A stretch of 64,000 bases of DNA from Silanimonas sp021297925 (GTDB lineage Bacteria; Pseudomonadota; Gammaproteobacteria; Xanthomonadales; Xanthomonadaceae), in assembly GCA_027532825.1 (NCBI GenBank), contig JAPZTL010000010.1, forward strand, positions 62,001 through 126,000. Reading direction: 5' to 3'. Under the pieces are notes generated by a model. It was not told the DNA's origin. It ran no database searches and worked only from the letters and a program-made list of their open reading frames with translations. Of the stretch, positions 45,607 to 54,006 are shown in pieces (within the stretch, counting starts at the first letter, position 1; each line of letters starts with the position of its first letter). A program made the position numbers and the translations under genes.

Positions 45607-46296
45607 ATGACGACGAGCTTCGACCCCGCCCCGCTGCGCCCCGACCTCGAGCGCGGCCTCCGCGCCCTCGGCTTGGACCCGGGCGCGCCGATCGACCGCG
45701 CCGCCCCGGTGGCCGGCGACGATGGCACGCTGGCCGGCGGCCTGCTGGCCTACCTCGCCCTGCTGGTGCGCTGGAACGCCACCTACAACCTGACGGCGAT
45801 CCGCGACCCGCGCGAGATGCTGGTCAAGCACCTGTTCGATTCGCTGGCGATGCAGCCCTTCGTGCGCGGCCTCGAGAACCTTGCCGACCTCGGCACCGGG
45901 CCCGGCCTGCCGGGGATCCCGCTCGCGCTGGCCACGCCGGGCCTGGCGGTCGCGCTGGTCGAGAGCAACGGCAAGAAGGCCCGGTTCCTGCGCGAATGCG
46001 TCCGCCAGCTCGGCCTCGCCCCGCGGGTGCGGGTGCTCGAATCCCGCGCCGAGGCGGTGGCCGAACCCGGCGCCTTCACCGCGATCACCGCGCGCGCGCT
46101 GGACCGGCTGGCCGGCATCCTCGCGGTCGGCGGCCACCTGCTGGCCGCAGGCGGCCGCCTGCTGGCGATGAAAGGTGTCCACCCCGCCGACGAGCTGGCC
46201 GAGCTGCCGGCTGGCTGGGTCGGCGGGCCGGTGCATCGGCTCGCGGTGCCGGGGCTCGACGGCGAGCGCCACCTTGTCGAGGTCCGGCGCGGCTGA
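45607..46296 (+). CDS. rsmG: 16S rRNA m7G527 methyltransferase
   Basis: A 229-residue SAM-dependent methyltransferase modifying G527 of 16S rRNA. The family block VRWNATYNLTAIRDPREMLVKHLFDSLA and the SAM site DLGTGPGLPGIPLALATP are typical. The gene order rsmG-parA-parB is a common arrangement in bacterial chromosomes. Start at 45607. Confidence 0.97.
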   Translation: MTTSFDPAPLRPDLERGLRALGLDPGAPIDRAAPVAGDDGTLAGGLLAYLALLVRWNATYNLTAIRDPREMLVKHLFDSLAMQPFVRGLENLADLGTGPGLPGIPLALATPGLAVALVESNGKKARFLRECVRQLGLAPRVRVLESRAEAVAEPGAFTAITARALDRLAGILAVGGHLLAAGGRLLAMKGVHPADELAELPAGWVGGPVHRLAVPGLDGERHLVEVRRG

Positions 46297-46374
46297 GCCG
46301 GGGCTCCGGGGCGCTGTGGCATCATCGGCGCCCTTGCCGGCCCCTGCGCCGGCCGCCCGGAACCCGCGCCCCGC

Positions 46375-47160
46375 ATGGCCCGCATCCTCGCAATCGCCAA
46401 TCAGAAAGGCGGCGTCGGAAAGACCACGACGGCCGTCAACCTCGCCGCCGCCCTGGCGGCGACGCCGCGACGCGTGCTGCTGGTCGACCTCGACCCGCAG
46501 GGCAACGCGACGATGGCGTCGGGCGTGGACAAGCGCGAGCTCGAGGCCTCGATGTGCGAGCTGCTGCTGGGCGAAGCCACCGCAGAGGCGGCCATCGTCC
46601 GGACGCAGGAGGGCTACGACCTGCTGCCGACGAACATTGATTTGACGGCGGCGGAAATCCGCCTGATGGACGAGCCGCGCCGCGAGCAGCGCCTCAAGGA
46701 AGGCCTCGGCCCGGTCCTTGGCCGCTACGACTACGTGCTGATCGACTGCCCGCCGTCGCTCTCGCTGCTGACGCTGAACGCGCTGGCCGCGGCCGATGGC
46801 GTGGTCGTGCCGATGCAGTGCGAGTACTTCGCGCTCGAGGGCCTCTCGGCGCTGGTGAACACCATCGACGCGCTCAAGCAGAAGCTCAATCCGGCGCTCG
46901 AGATCACCGGCATCGTCCGCACCATGTACGACGTGCGCAACAACCTCGCCAGCGCGGTCTCCAACGAGCTGACGCAGCACTTCGGCGACAAGGTCTTCCG
47001 CTCGATCGTGCCGCGCAACGTGCGGCTGGCCGAGGCGCCGAGCCACGGCAAGAGCATCATCGGCTACGACCGCGCCTCGCGCGGTGGCATCGCTTACCTG
47101 GGCCTGGCCGGCGAGATCGTCCGACAGGAGAAGAAGAAGGCCACGGAGGCCCCGCGATGA
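46375..47160 (+). CDS. parA: Chromosome-partitioning ATPase ParA
   Basis: A 261-residue ParA/Soj ATPase. Deviant Walker A is KGGVGKTT at residues 11-18; Walker B region is VLIDCPPSLSLLTLNAL; the C-terminal block RGGIAYLGLAGEIV is also typical. With ParB it segregates the origin region. It overlaps parB by four bases (ATGA). No N-terminal DNA-binding extension, as expected for chromosomal ParA. Confidence 0.97.
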   Translation: MARILAIANQKGGVGKTTTAVNLAAALAATPRRVLLVDLDPQGNATMASGVDKRELEASMCELLLGEATAEAAIVRTQEGYDLLPTNIDLTAAEIRLMDEPRREQRLKEGLGPVLGRYDYVLIDCPPSLSLLTLNALAAADGVVVPMQCEYFALEGLSALVNTIDALKQKLNPALEITGIVRTMYDVRNNLASAVSNELTQHFGDKVFRSIVPRNVRLAEAPSHGKSIIGYDRASRGGIAYLGLAGEIVRQEKKKATEAPR

Positions 47161-48050
47161 GCACCAAAGCACGCGGCCTCGGCCGCGGCCTCGACGCCCT
47201 GCTGGGCACGGGCAACAAGGGCGCCAAGGTCGACGAGCCGGCACCGGGCGACGTGTTGAAGTCGCTGCCCATCGACCAGTTGCAGGCCGGCAAGTACCAG
47301 CCGCGCCAGCATTTCGATGGCGCCGCGCTCGACGAGCTGGCCGAGTCGATCCGCCAGCAGGGCGTGATCCAGCCCATCCTCGTCCGCTCGGTCAGCAAGG
47401 ACCGCTACGAGATCATCGCCGGCGAGCGCCGCTGGCGTGCCGCCTCGCGCGCCGGGCTGGCCGAGGTGCCGGTGGTGCTGCGCAAGGTCGACGACCGCGC
47501 GGTCATCGCCATGGCGCTGATCGAGAACATCCAGCGTGAAGACCTCAACCCGCTCGAGGAGGCGCAGGCCCTCGCTCGCCTGATCGACGAGTTCGCCCTC
47601 ACCCACCAGCAGGCCGCCGAGGCCGTGGGGCGGTCCCGCGCCGCGGTGTCGAACCTGCTGCGCCTGATGGAGCTGCCCGAACCAATCCGCGCCCTGCTCG
47701 AGGCCCGCCGATTGGAGATGGGCCATGCCCGCGCCCTGCTGACCCTCGCGCCGCAGGCCGCCGTCGCGCTGGCCCAGCAGGCCGCCGCGGAAGGCTGGTC
47801 GGTCCGCGAGGTCGAACGCCGCGCCACCGAATTGGCCGCCGGCAAGCTGCCGGAGACCAAGCCCGCCGCCAAGCCGAAGGCCGCGCGCGACGCCGACGTG
47901 GCCCGGCTTGAGCGAGAGCTCGGCGAGCTGCTCGGCACCAAGGTCGAGGTGAAGGCCGGTCGCGGCGGCAAGGGCCGACTGGTCCTGCACTACCACGGCC
48001 ACGACACCCTCGACGGCCTGCTCGAGCGCCTGCGCGGGCCGCAGCACTGA
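47157..48050 (+). CDS. parB: Chromosome-partitioning protein ParB
   Basis: A 297-residue CTP-dependent clamp. N terminus RGLGRGLDALLG; CTPase box with YQPRQHF and AGERRWRAA; helix-turn-helix segment THQQAAEAVGRSRAAVSNLLRL; C-terminal dimerisation region with YHGHDTLDGLLERL. I did not find a clear copy of the palindromic parS consensus near parAB in the window. Translationally coupled to parA. Confidence 0.97.
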   Translation: MSTKARGLGRGLDALLGTGNKGAKVDEPAPGDVLKSLPIDQLQAGKYQPRQHFDGAALDELAESIRQQGVIQPILVRSVSKDRYEIIAGERRWRAASRAGLAEVPVVLRKVDDRAVIAMALIENIQREDLNPLEEAQALARLIDEFALTHQQAAEAVGRSRAAVSNLLRLMELPEPIRALLEARRLEMGHARALLTLAPQAAVALAQQAAAEGWSVREVERRATELAAGKLPETKPAAKPKAARDADVARLERELGELLGTKVEVKAGRGGKGRLVLHYHGHDTLDGLLERLRGPQH

Positions 48051-48087
48051 TCCGCCGCGCCGCGCCGCGAGCGCGGCTGGAGTCCCC

Positions 48088-48828
48088 ATGAGCCTTCCCG
48101 AACTGTCCGTCGTCGTCCCCGCCTTCAACGAGCAGGGCAATGTCGGCCACCTCGTCGACGAGGTCGTCGCCGCGCTGCGCGGCCGCATCGCCTTCGAGAT
48201 GGTCTTCGTCAACGACTGCTCGAAGGACGGCACGCTCGACGAACTTCGCCAGGCGCAGGCCCGCCACCCGGAGCTGCGCGTGCTGAGCCATGCCACGCAG
48301 AGCGGGCAGAGCACCGCCGTGCGCAACGGGGTGAAGGCCGCGCGCGGCGCGTGGATCGCGACGCTGGACGGCGATGGCCAGAACGACCCCGCCGACATCC
48401 CCAAGCTGTTGGCCGAGCGCGCCGCGCACCCCGAGGTGAAATGCTTCGCCGGCTGGCGCACCACCCGCAAGGACGACGCCGGCAAGCGCATCAGCTCGAA
48501 GGTGGCGAATGCCGTGCGCTCGCGCCTGCTGCGCGACGCCACCCCGGACACCGGCTGCGGCCTCAAGCTGTTCGAGCGCGCGGCCTTCCTCGACCTGCCC
48601 TACTTCGACCACATGCACCGCTACCTCCCGGCGCTGATGCAGCGCGCCGGCTGGCGCACGGTGAGCGTGCCGGTGAACCACCGGCCCCGCGGCGCGGGCG
48701 CCTCGAAGTACACCAACCTCGGCCGCCTGATGGTGGCCTTCGCCGACCTGCAGGGCGTGGCCTGGCTGATCCGCCGCAGCAAGCGCACTGCCGTGCGCGA
48801 ATGGCGCGGCGACACGCCGCTGGCCTGA
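48088..48828 (+). CDS. Family 2 glycosyltransferase (dolichyl-phosphate mannosyltransferase-like)
   Basis: A 246-residue GT-A enzyme. The GT2 motifs are LSVVVPAFNEQGNV, VFVNDCSKDGT and the metal-binding ATLDGDGQNDP. The final part (HRPRGAGASKYTNLGRL) matches polyprenyl-phosphate glycosyltransferases such as ArnC/DPM. It has no obvious membrane helix. The next gene encodes a lipid A biosynthesis N-terminal-domain protein, so envelope sugar modification is likely but not proven. Confidence 0.9.
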   Translation: MSLPELSVVVPAFNEQGNVGHLVDEVVAALRGRIAFEMVFVNDCSKDGTLDELRQAQARHPELRVLSHATQSGQSTAVRNGVKAARGAWIATLDGDGQNDPADIPKLLAERAAHPEVKCFAGWRTTRKDDAGKRISSKVANAVRSRLLRDATPDTGCGLKLFERAAFLDLPYFDHMHRYLPALMQRAGWRTVSVPVNHRPRGAGASKYTNLGRLMVAFADLQGVAWLIRRSKRTAVREWRGDTPLA

Positions 48829-48853
48829 GCCCGACCCACCCGGAACCGCCGCG

Positions 48854-49228
48854 ATGATGAACCAGGAACTCCTCTGGCTGGACTGGACCGGCCTGCACGT
48901 CACTCCGTGGAAGCTGATCGGCTACACCGGCGCCCTGATGTTCGGCGGCCGCTGGCTGCTGCAGTTCATCGCCAGCAAGCGCAAGGGCCGGCCGGTGATC
49001 CCGCGCGCCTTCTGGTACATGAGCATCCTCGGCAGCCTGATGACGCTGTCGTACTTCCTGTTCTCGGCGAAGCAGGACTCGGTGGGCGTGCTGCAGAACC
49101 TGTTCCCGACCTTCACCGCCTTCTACAGCCTGTGGCTGGACATCCAGCACCGCGGCTGGGACAAGACCCGCGCCGACCACGGCATGTCGCCCTATACCGG
49201 CGAAGACCCGGAGAAGTCCGGCGGCTGA
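48854..49228 (+). CDS. Lipid A biosynthesis N-terminal domain (LABN) membrane protein
   Basis: A 124-residue membrane protein with about three helices. The segments WKLIGYTGALMFGGRWLLQFIASKRKGRPVIPRAFWYMSILGS and LFPTFTAFYSLWLDIQHR match the LABN domain (small sugar-lipid flippase-like or lipid A-related). Together with the upstream glycosyltransferase (25 bases away) it forms a two-gene envelope glycosylation unit. The specific partner is unknown. It converges on the orphan ParA gene. Confidence 0.88.
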   Translation: MMNQELLWLDWTGLHVTPWKLIGYTGALMFGGRWLLQFIASKRKGRPVIPRAFWYMSILGSLMTLSYFLFSAKQDSVGVLQNLFPTFTAFYSLWLDIQHRGWDKTRADHGMSPYTGEDPEKSGG

Positions 49229-49274
49229 GGCCGCGCATGGCCCGGCGCCGGGTGCCGGGCGGCGCCCTGCGGGC

Positions 49275-50030
49275 TCAGGTCCAGTCGATCACGCCGAACT
49301 CGTCGAGCAGTTCGTCGCAGAGCACGGCCCACTCGTTGGCCACCGCGCTGTTCGTCGGGTTCCGCCACACCGGCTTCTTCGCCGCGAGGGCGTCGGCCAC
49401 GGCGATGGCGCGGCGAAGGTGGGGCGTGCGCACCTTGAACTGCTGGGCGAGGCGCGCGGCCGTCTGCGCGTGCTGCTTGGCCCGCGGGTTGATGGCGTTG
49501 ATGACGAACTCCGCCGGGGCGAGCCCCGGGTTCATGTGCTCGCCGATCGACACCGCCTCGGCCAGCAGCGAGGCCACGCCGTCGACGGCGTAGCTCTCGG
49601 GCTGCAGCGGGATGACGAGGCGCTGCGAGGCCGCGAGGGCGGCGGTGAGGCGCAGGCCGATCGCCGGCGCGGTATCGATGACGATGACGCTGAATTCCTT
49701 GTTGAGCGTCTTCAGGTGGCCGATGGCGGTGAAGGCCTGCGAGAGCTGGCCGCGGTCGGTGGCGTTGAGCGCGGCGGTCGCCGGCAGCACGGCGATGTTC
49801 GGGTCCACCCCGGGCATCGGGACGGGCACCCTGTCGGCGGCGAACAGGGAATCGGCGCCGTCGGCCTTCAGGGCCTTGCCGCGGTCGGCCAGCGTGCCGG
49901 TGAGGTTGCCCTGGGCGTCGAAATCGACCGCCAGCACCTTGTTGCCGCGCTCGGCGGCGCGGAAGGCCAGATGCGCCGCCAGCGAGGTCTTGCCCACGCC
50001 GCCCTTGTGGTTCGCCACCGTCACGATCAT
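49275..50030 (-). CDS. Orphan ParA-family ATPase
   Basis: A 251-residue ParA-like ATPase starting MIVTVANHKGGVGKTSLAAHLAF, with the deviant Walker A KGGVGKTS and Walker B block VIVIDTAPAIGLRLTAAL. It is distinct from the chromosomal ParA at 46375 and has no ParB next to it. The C-terminal region (QQFKVRTPHLRRAIAVADALAAKKPVW) suggests a member of the plasmid/cell-positioning group. It has a GGGGAG ribosome site before its ATG. Cargo unknown. Confidence 0.88.
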   Translation of the reverse strand: MIVTVANHKGGVGKTSLAAHLAFRAAERGNKVLAVDFDAQGNLTGTLADRGKALKADGADSLFAADRVPVPMPGVDPNIAVLPATAALNATDRGQLSQAFTAIGHLKTLNKEFSVIVIDTAPAIGLRLTAALAASQRLVIPLQPESYAVDGVASLLAEAVSIGEHMNPGLAPAEFVINAINPRAKQHAQTAARLAQQFKVRTPHLRRAIAVADALAAKKPVWRNPTNSAVANEWAVLCDELLDEFGVIDWT

Positions 50031-50128
50031 GCGGAACTCCCCTGTGCCGACCCCGACGAGTGTCGGCGGGATGGGCCCGGGGTGGCAACGGTCGCCGCCG
50101 GGCCGCCTGAACGCCCGGCCCGGCGGAC

Positions 50129-50157
50129 TTGTCCACAGACCTGGACGCTGGCATAGT
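50129..50157 (+). promoter_or_regulatory. Possible promoter for rpmB-rpmG
   Basis: TTGTCC at 50129-50134 and CATAGT at 50152-50157 are separated by 17 bases and match four of six consensus bases each. They lie about 160 bases before the rpmB start, within the divergent region shared with the orphan ParA gene. Confidence 0.45.
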
Positions 50158-50314
50158 GCGCGGCTCCCTGCGTCCGGCCCCGGCCGAAGCGGGGATCCTC
50201 CGCCCCGACGCCAGCGAGAGCACGTGCTCTCCAAGGCCCGGCCATCCGGCCGCGGGGACGGGCCGAAGCCACCCAGGCAATGGGCGGCACCCACGCAGCA
50301 CCCAGGAGGGCCAC

Positions 50315-50551
50315 ATGGGCCGCAAGTGTCAGCTGACCGGCAAGAGCGTGATGTCGGGCAACAACGTTTCGCACGCGAACAACAAGACCCGCCGTACCTT
50401 TTCGGCGAACATCCACGAGCGCCGCTTCTGGGTTGCCAGCGAGAACCGCTGGGTGAAGCTGAAGATTTCGGCGAACGCCCTGCGCACGATCGACAAGAAC
50501 GGCATCGACGCCGTCCTCGCCGAGCTCCGCGCCTCCGGCGTCAAGGTCTAA
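50315..50551 (+). CDS. rpmB: Large ribosomal subunit protein bL28
   Basis: A 78-residue ribosomal protein: MGRKCQLTGKSVMSGNNVSHANNKTRRTFSANIHERRFW is the family N terminus. It has a strong ribosome site (AGGAGGG) seven bases before the ATG. It is followed 12 bases later by rpmG, the usual order. Confidence 0.98.
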   Translation: MGRKCQLTGKSVMSGNNVSHANNKTRRTFSANIHERRFWVASENRWVKLKISANALRTIDKNGIDAVLAELRASGVKV

Positions 50552-50563
50552 GGGAGAACCACC

Positions 50564-50728
50564 ATGGCTTCGAAGCGCGACAAGATCCGTCTGGTGTCGA
50601 CGGCCGGTACCGGCCATTTCTACACCACCGACAAGAACAAGAAGACGATGACCGGCAAGTTCGAGATCAAGAAGTACGATCCGACGATCCGCAAGCACGT
50701 CGCCTACAAGGAAGCGAAGATCAAGTAA
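50564..50728 (+). CDS. rpmG: Large ribosomal subunit protein bL33
   Basis: A 54-residue ribosomal protein (MASKRDKIRLVSTAGTGHFY, then TTDKNKKTMTGKFEIKKYDP and RKHVAYKEAKIK). It is the classic Cys-free bL33, since the family zinc cysteines are absent. The ribosome site GGGAG is nine bases upstream. A terminator follows 24 bases after the stop. Confidence 0.97.
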   Translation: MASKRDKIRLVSTAGTGHFYTTDKNKKTMTGKFEIKKYDPTIRKHVAYKEAKIK

Positions 50729-50752
50729 GTCTTCGCCACCCCGCGGCACCGG

Positions 50753-50782
50753 ACGCCCCGCCCTTCGCGGGGCGTTCTTTTT
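50753..50782 (+). terminator. Rho-independent terminator after rpmG
   Basis: A 9-bp perfect stem (50753-50761 with 50767-50775), a five-base CCTTC loop and a T-rich run TCTTTTT. It is the most canonical terminator in the window. Confidence 0.92.
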
Positions 50783-50832
50783 CCCGGGTGCCGGACGTAT
50801 GCTCGGGCGGCATCCGCGCCGCCGGGGCCACC

Positions 50833-53800
50833 ATGGACTTCGCCACCCGCGAAGAGGTCATCAACGACGGGTTGGGCCAGCTGCCGTCGGCCCTTCCCCG
50901 GCATCGCCTCACCTTGCACGTCCAGCTGGCCTGGCACCTGCGCCAGCGCGACACCCGCGCCGCCCTCGCCCATGCCGATGCCGCCGCCGCGCTGCTGGCC
51001 GACGCCTCGGCAGGCGAGCAGGCGTCCGCGATCGCCCGCCTGCAGCTCGTGCGGGGCGAGGCGGCGTGGCTCGGTGGTGACCTCGCCGAAGCCCTGCGCT
51101 TCGCCGAGGCCGCCGACCCGGCCAATGCCGCCGCCTCGCCCCCCCTCGTCCGCGCCGATGCCCAATGGCTTCGCGCCTGGGTCCACAACGAACTCGGTCG
51201 GATGGCCGAACGCGACCACCACTTCCAGCACGCCGCCGACGCGGCGGCCCGCGCGGGCGATCGACAGCGGCAGCAGGTGGTGATGGCGGCCCAGGCCCGG
51301 TTCGCTGCCTTCACCGACCTGAACCAGGCCACCGGGCGCTGGGCGGGCCTGCTCGCGGACGACGGGATCGTCGATGACCCCGTGGTGGCGGTGTGGACGC
51401 TGGATTTCGCCTATGTGGTCGCCAGCAAGCAGCAGGACGTGGGGCGGGCGGTGCGCCTGGCCGCCGCGATGTTCGACCAGGCGATGCTCACGGGCCAGGT
51501 GCAGCGCGCCATCACCGCGGCCAGCAACGCCGGCTTCGACCTGACGCGCATCAAGGACTTCGAGGCCGCCCTGGGCTGGATGCAGAAGGGCGTCGACCTG
51601 GCGCGGCGCGCCGGCTGGCCCGCGTCGATCGGCATGTGCCTCATCGAGACCGCGGAAACCCTGCGGCAGCTCAAGCAGCCGGCGATGGCACGCGACCTGC
51701 TGCACGAGGCGCTGCAGGCGCTCGGTGCCGACAACCAGAGCCGGCGGATGGCGCTCGCGCTCAACTACCTCGGCGACGTGGAGCTCGACAGCGGCCGTTA
51801 CGACGCCGCCCTCGAGGCCTTCGACGCCCTGCACGGCCGCGCCCGCCTGATGCAGCAGGCCGACCTGCAGGCGATCGCGCTGCGCGGCAGGGCCCAGGCC
51901 CTTGCCCGCCTCGGCCGGCATGACGAGGCGCTCGCCGCGGCCCGCGAGGCGCGGCAGCTCGCACTCGAACAGCAGGATCTCTACAACGAGGTGGCCGCGC
52001 TGCGCGCCATCGCCGACATCCACCTCGACCGCATGGCCGCCGGTGATGGCACGCTCGACCACCACGCCGAAGCCGTGGCCCACCTGCAGCGCGCGCTCGC
52101 GGTGGGCGACGGCATCGAGGGCTACCGCGTGCCGGCCGAGATCCACGAGACGCTCGCCCGCCAGTACGCGCGCATCGGCCACTACGAAGCGGCCTACCGC
52201 GCCCAGCTGGCCGCCCTCGCCGCACGCGACCACGCGCACAACGAGAACGCCACCCACCTGGCGATCGCGCTGCAGATCCGCCACGAGACCGACCGCCTTC
52301 GCCAACAGGGCGAGCACCACCGGCAACTGGCCAAGGCGCAGGGGGAAAGGGCGCGCGTGCTTCAGCAGACCGGGCTGACGCTGGAACTGCTGGCCGATCT
52401 GGGGCGCGAACTCACGGCCCATCTGGACGAAGGGGCGATCCTGCAGACCCTGAGCCAGAAGGTGGATGCCATGCTCGATGCGACGAGCTTCGCGATCTAC
52501 CTGCACGACGCCTCGGGCGATGCCTTGGTCTCGGTGCTGCTGCGCGAGCACGGACGAAAGCTGCCCACTGAGCGGATCGCCGTCGATGACCCGGTCCGCC
52601 ATGCGGCGACCTGCTTCCGCGAGGGCAGGGAGATACTGCTCCGTGGCAACGAGGGGCAGGTCGATCCGAGCCACGTGCCGGGCACGCTGCTGACCGAGAG
52701 CGCGCTGTTCATCCCGCTCATCGCCCGACGCCGGACGGTAGGCGTTGCCACGGTGCAGTCGATGCGCGAGGACGCCTACGGCGAACGCGAACGGCTGATC
52801 CTCCGGCAGCTTGGCGCGTACGCGGCGATTGCGCTCACCAACGCCGACGCCTACCGCCGCCTCGCGATGGCCGAGACCAGCCTGCGCGAGAGCCAACAGC
52901 GCTATGCCCGGGTGGTGAACACCATCAGTGATGCGCTCGCGTCCACCGACACCGGCGGACGGATCACCTACGCCAATGCGCGGTTGCGGGCGCTCTTCGG
53001 GCTGGCGCCGGACGACGTCGCCGGCACCCGGCTGGGCGAGCGGGTGGCTCCCGACGACCGCGCGGCCTTCGACGCGGCCTGGGACATGGCGCTCTCGGGG
53101 CAGGCGCCGCCCGGCATCGAGCTGCGGATCCTCACGGAGGATGCGGAACCCCTCTGGATGGAGGCGAGGCTCACGCCGATCTGCGAGGACACGCAGGTGG
53201 ACGGCGTGCAGGCCGTGTTCCGCGACATCCGCGTGCGCCGGAAAGCCGAGGCCGAGATGCTGCAGAATCTGCAGCGCGAACGTGAACTCGTCGACCTGAA
53301 GTCCCGCTTCGTCGCCATGGCTTCGCATGAGTTCCGCACCCCGCTCGCCGGCATGGCCTCGTCGATCACCCTGCTGCGGCACTACGCCGATCGCATGGCC
53401 GCCGACGAACGCGCCGCCCTGCTCGACCAGATGGACGAGGCCATCGGGCGGATGACGACGCTGCTCGACAACGTGCTGCTCATCGGCAAGGGCGAAGCGA
53501 CGGGCCTGCGCTTCGCGCCGGAAGCCGTCGACCTGGCCGCACTGGCCCACGGGGTGGCCGACGAGGTCGAGCGCGCGAGTGCGGCGCGGGGGCGCCTGCA
53601 ACGGTGCTTCGGGGCCCTGCCCCGGCGCCTGCGGCTCGACCCCGCACTGATGCGGCACATGCTCGGCAACATCCTGTCGAACGCGCTCAAGTACTCGCCG
53701 GCCGGCGGTGACGTGGCGTTTTCGGCGCATGCCGAGGGCGATGCCGTCGTGCTGGCCGTCCGCGACCGGGGCATCGGCATCCCCGCGGCCGACCTTCCGC

Positions 53801-53979
53801 ACCTGTTCGGCGGTTTCTACCGGGCCGGCAACGTCGGGGCCATCCCGGGCACCGGGCTCGGCCTGGCCATCGTCAAGCAGGCCGTCGACCTGCACGGTGG
53901 CACGATCGCCGTGGAAAGCCGCGACGGCAAGGGCACCTGCTTCCGGATCGTCCTGCCCGCCTTGTCCAGCGACGACTGA
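50833..53979 (+). CDS. TPR-GAF-PAS hybrid sensor histidine kinase
   Basis: A 1048-residue cytoplasmic kinase with no membrane helix. Residues 1-490 hold tetratricopeptide-like repeats, with a GAF domain at about 515-670, a PAS domain at about 690-805, HisKA with the phospho-acceptor His832 in SHEFRTPLAGM, and an HATPase domain with NILSNALKYSP, RDRGIGIP and GTGLGLAIVKQ. The kinase core resembles that of the convergent neighbour at 55737. No own regulator follows; the nearest receiver protein is the convergent RR at 54007, so crosstalk is plausible. Start at 50833. Confidence 0.92.
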   Translation: MDFATREEVINDGLGQLPSALPRHRLTLHVQLAWHLRQRDTRAALAHADAAAALLADASAGEQASAIARLQLVRGEAAWLGGDLAEALRFAEAADPANAAASPPLVRADAQWLRAWVHNELGRMAERDHHFQHAADAAARAGDRQRQQVVMAAQARFAAFTDLNQATGRWAGLLADDGIVDDPVVAVWTLDFAYVVASKQQDVGRAVRLAAAMFDQAMLTGQVQRAITAASNAGFDLTRIKDFEAALGWMQKGVDLARRAGWPASIGMCLIETAETLRQLKQPAMARDLLHEALQALGADNQSRRMALALNYLGDVELDSGRYDAALEAFDALHGRARLMQQADLQAIALRGRAQALARLGRHDEALAAAREARQLALEQQDLYNEVAALRAIADIHLDRMAAGDGTLDHHAEAVAHLQRALAVGDGIEGYRVPAEIHETLARQYARIGHYEAAYRAQLAALAARDHAHNENATHLAIALQIRHETDRLRQQGEHHRQLAKAQGERARVLQQTGLTLELLADLGRELTAHLDEGAILQTLSQKVDAMLDATSFAIYLHDASGDALVSVLLREHGRKLPTERIAVDDPVRHAATCFREGREILLRGNEGQVDPSHVPGTLLTESALFIPLIARRRTVGVATVQSMREDAYGERERLILRQLGAYAAIALTNADAYRRLAMAETSLRESQQRYARVVNTISDALASTDTGGRITYANARLRALFGLAPDDVAGTRLGERVAPDDRAAFDAAWDMALSGQAPPGIELRILTEDAEPLWMEARLTPICEDTQVDGVQAVFRDIRVRRKAEAEMLQNLQRERELVDLKSRFVAMASHEFRTPLAGMASSITLLRHYADRMAADERAALLDQMDEAIGRMTTLLDNVLLIGKGEATGLRFAPEAVDLAALAHGVADEVERASAARGRLQRCFGALPRRLRLDPALMRHMLGNILSNALKYSPAGGDVAFSAHAEGDAVVLAVRDRGIGIPAADLPHLFGGFYRAGNVGAIPGTGLGLAIVKQAVDLHGGTIAVESRDGKGTCFRIVLPALSSDD

Positions 53980-54006
53980 ACCCGCGGCCGCACCGCGCTC
54001 GCGGAT

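Noticed and set aside
46297..50314. parS sites near parAB
   Set aside because: I looked for the palindromic consensus and saw no convincing copy in this interval by eye.
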